A DNA stretch of 64,000 nucleotides. Origin: Schizochytrium sp. TIO01 (taxonomy: Eukaryota; Sar; Bigyra; Thraustochytrida; Thraustochytriidae). The stretch spans positions 5,193,048 to 5,257,047 of the forward strand of contig SMSO01000031.1 of assembly GCA_004764695.1 (NCBI GenBank), in the 5' to 3' direction. The translations under genes were made by a program, and so were the position numbers. Under the pieces are notes generated by a model, which did not search any database, was not told the DNA's origin, and was given only the letters and a program-made list of their open reading frames with translations. Shown in pieces: positions 62,222-64,000 of the stretch (its first letter is position 1; every line of letters starts with the position of its first letter).

Positions 62222-64000
62222 GTTCAAACAGAAGACATATCTATCTCTATGGCGTGCCGACGGGGGAAGACCGTGCTTGACCGCTTCTCTGGAAGCCATC
62301 TGACAAGAGAAAATTGTGCTCGCTGTTGCCCATGAGAGGAAGGTCAATTAAAATAAGTAGACCAGTTTGCAGCCCGTCCTCTAGCTAGCAAGAACGGTAT
62401 ACTACAAACAGTTTAACTTTGTAAAAGAAAAGAGAAGAAAAGACTTTCTTCTTAAGTAAGATCTACAAGTCTGTTCACTTAGTACATATATATGTTGAAA
62501 GGGAGGATTGAGAATTAAGGTCAGTGCGAAGTTCATCGAAGATAATGCAGCCAGCCAAGTCCTCTCAGTTGATAGGCGATGTGAACTCTGCTGCTGTGTC
62601 TATGCTCGGAAGGATGGCGTGGCGATGGTGGTGAGTTCTCCCGAGCGAGTGAGTGCTGTCCTGACCCGAGCCTTCCACCTGCCAGAGGCATCGGCGTTGC
62701 CCTCAGTTAATAGAAAGAAAAAATTGGCTTGACACTCACACACTGTGGATATCTATACGTCTGAGTCAGACGACTGTGGTATTATAAGGACTTGACTGCG
62801 GGAATAAATAATTTCCATAGTTCGTTCAGTTTAGATTCTTTGAGATATAGAGTTATGCATTGTATCTACTACCAACTACTAAAAGTTCGACACGGATACG
62901 TTGTAGTAGTGTTCCCTTTTATTCTTAAAAAAATAAAAATACGATTGTTATCTTTCAGTCTGCTGCTCAAAGCTAGTTTTTAGCCAGCTAGCTAGGCATT
63001 TTGCAGTGTACCAGAAACGTGACGAGTTGTCGGACTACTACTAGCTAGGTATTCTGCCGTATTCCTTTCGCCTCCAATGCTCGATATGATGATCAGCCTT
63101 GAGTGGCCGGAGATTTCCTACTTTGGCTGGCTGTCTCTCTAGCGGAAACTAAAAAGTAAACTTATTTTTAAAAGAAGAGTCAAAGCTTTTGTGCATCTGA
63201 TTCGCCAAAGCATGAGAGGGCGACCCTGTAGTTGCTGGCCCGATTTGCCAAGAGCACTTTGTACCCGTAAAATAAATTTTTGTTGTAGTTTAGTGAAGTC
63301 TTGTAGCAGAGATCTTTTGTGCTAGTTTGTAATGCACGTAGTACATAAAGGCGCCGTCTCGTAGTACAGAGTTATACAAGTACCTCGTAGCTCGGCTTGC
63401 CTTTGTGCAAGAGTGAAAGTCAAAGTTTTTTAAAGTTTTTTTTGTCCCAATTAGGTCTCGTCGAACGAGATACAGAAGAGAGGGAGGGAGGGAGACAAGT
63501 TGAAGAAAAGCGGTTGGTTTGGCTCCGAAAGTCTAAAACTCGAGTCGAAAGAGCTTTGAAAACTTTCTTGGATTTCTCATTTTCTAGAGCGACGAGAAAG
63601 TCTTACGAACGCTGGATTGGATATATTAATCGCCAAAGAACTTGGTTAGAAAAGTTGCTTTTATTTACCAGACATATATTCGTTTATTTAGTGTGATGTG
63701 GTTAGTAGTACGTACTGGGTTGATCATGATTATATGCGAATGGATGCACTACTTCAAATTTTTAAGGGGGTGGATAGAGGAGGAGGGAGGGGGGGCTCGA
63801 AGTCAAAATTTTCTGGCTGCGAAAGGTTCAGAACAGTGAGAACTTGGAGCACACTTAGAGGACAAAAATCAATCTTATTCGTAAGATGAATAAGAGATTG
63901 TGCAACTCTCATTATTCTTGACATGGAGCTGGAGTCCTTTCGGTAGGCTGAATGAGGAATAAGCCAGACCCGGCAAACTTAAAAACCGTACCTAGCAGTT

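Larger units (their letters stand above)
48012..64000. other. 16-kb gene-poor, repeat-rich region
   Basis: No ORF in this span shows a recognisable domain, and none is longer than about 170 codons. The sequence is a patchwork of AT-rich DNA, GC-richer islands (about 54000-54400, 58480-58760, 60560-60780), tetranucleotide microsatellites (CAAT, GAAT, CAAA, AAAT, GGGA), GCTAGCTAG tracts and several hairpins. I saw no tRNA, rRNA, reverse transcriptase or transposase motif. It could be subtelomeric, pericentromeric or simply a long intergenic tract; no telomere repeat is present. Confidence 0.6.

Overview
The window is eukaryotic nuclear DNA from a flagellated protist. It carries eEF3, Sec61-alpha, MCM5, Rrp6/EXOSC10 and a MIS12-type kinetochore protein beside two or three proteins of the ciliary/flagellar inventory (CFAP36-like, CFAP206, a small EF-hand protein). 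Introns are few, with GTAAGT/GTACGT donors and AG acceptors. eEF3 outside fungi, flagellar genes, a Sec61-alpha that resembles stramenopile versions and a bacterial-type YeeE transporter would fit a stramenopile such as a thraustochytrid or oomycete relative, but the sequence does not prove the lineage.

Layout. 1-4 kb: eEF3 (minus) with an N-terminal AN1-like zinc finger. 4-7.6 kb: intergenic, with a fold-back element and GAAT microsatellites. 7.6-8.3 kb: a two-exon basic protein. 9.2-11.3 kb: CFAP36/BART-like protein. 12.7-14.5 kb: SEC61A, two exons, interrupted by one extra base. 14.5-15.7 kb: AT-rich convergent spacer with twelve GAACAG/CTGTTC hexamers. 15.7-23 kb: a giant armadillo-repeat gene (minus) with 48 almost identical 44-45-residue repeats and a frameshifted 3' end. 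24-26.3 kb: MCM5. 27.3-28.4 kb: YeeE/YedE (TsuA-type) transporter (minus). 28.4-31 kb: spacer with simple repeats and a possible structured RNA. 31-32.1 kb: hypothetical protein. 32.7-35.9 kb: Rrp6 (minus). 38.5-39.2 kb: three-exon EF-hand protein (minus). 39.7-40.9 kb: GT-B glycosyltransferase. 41.2-43.4 kb: CFAP206 (minus). 44.1-45.5 kb: five-exon MIS12 homologue. 46.6-48 kb: two-exon NIPA/DUF803 transporter. 48-64 kb: no convincing gene; a possible decayed leucine-rich-repeat relic, hairpins and many tetranucleotide microsatellites.

The genes do not form a pathway; most are single-copy housekeeping functions (translation, secretion, DNA replication, RNA decay, chromosome segregation, ion transport) mixed with flagellar genes. 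Two head-to-head pairs (EF-hand/glycosyltransferase and CFAP206/MIS12) share short 5' regions. The features most worth following are the AN1-eEF3 fusion, the homogenised ARM-repeat gene with its damaged end, the GAACAG cluster, the fold-back element, the structured-RNA candidate and the Sec61-alpha frameshift. All family assignments come from reading the sequence; no database search was run.
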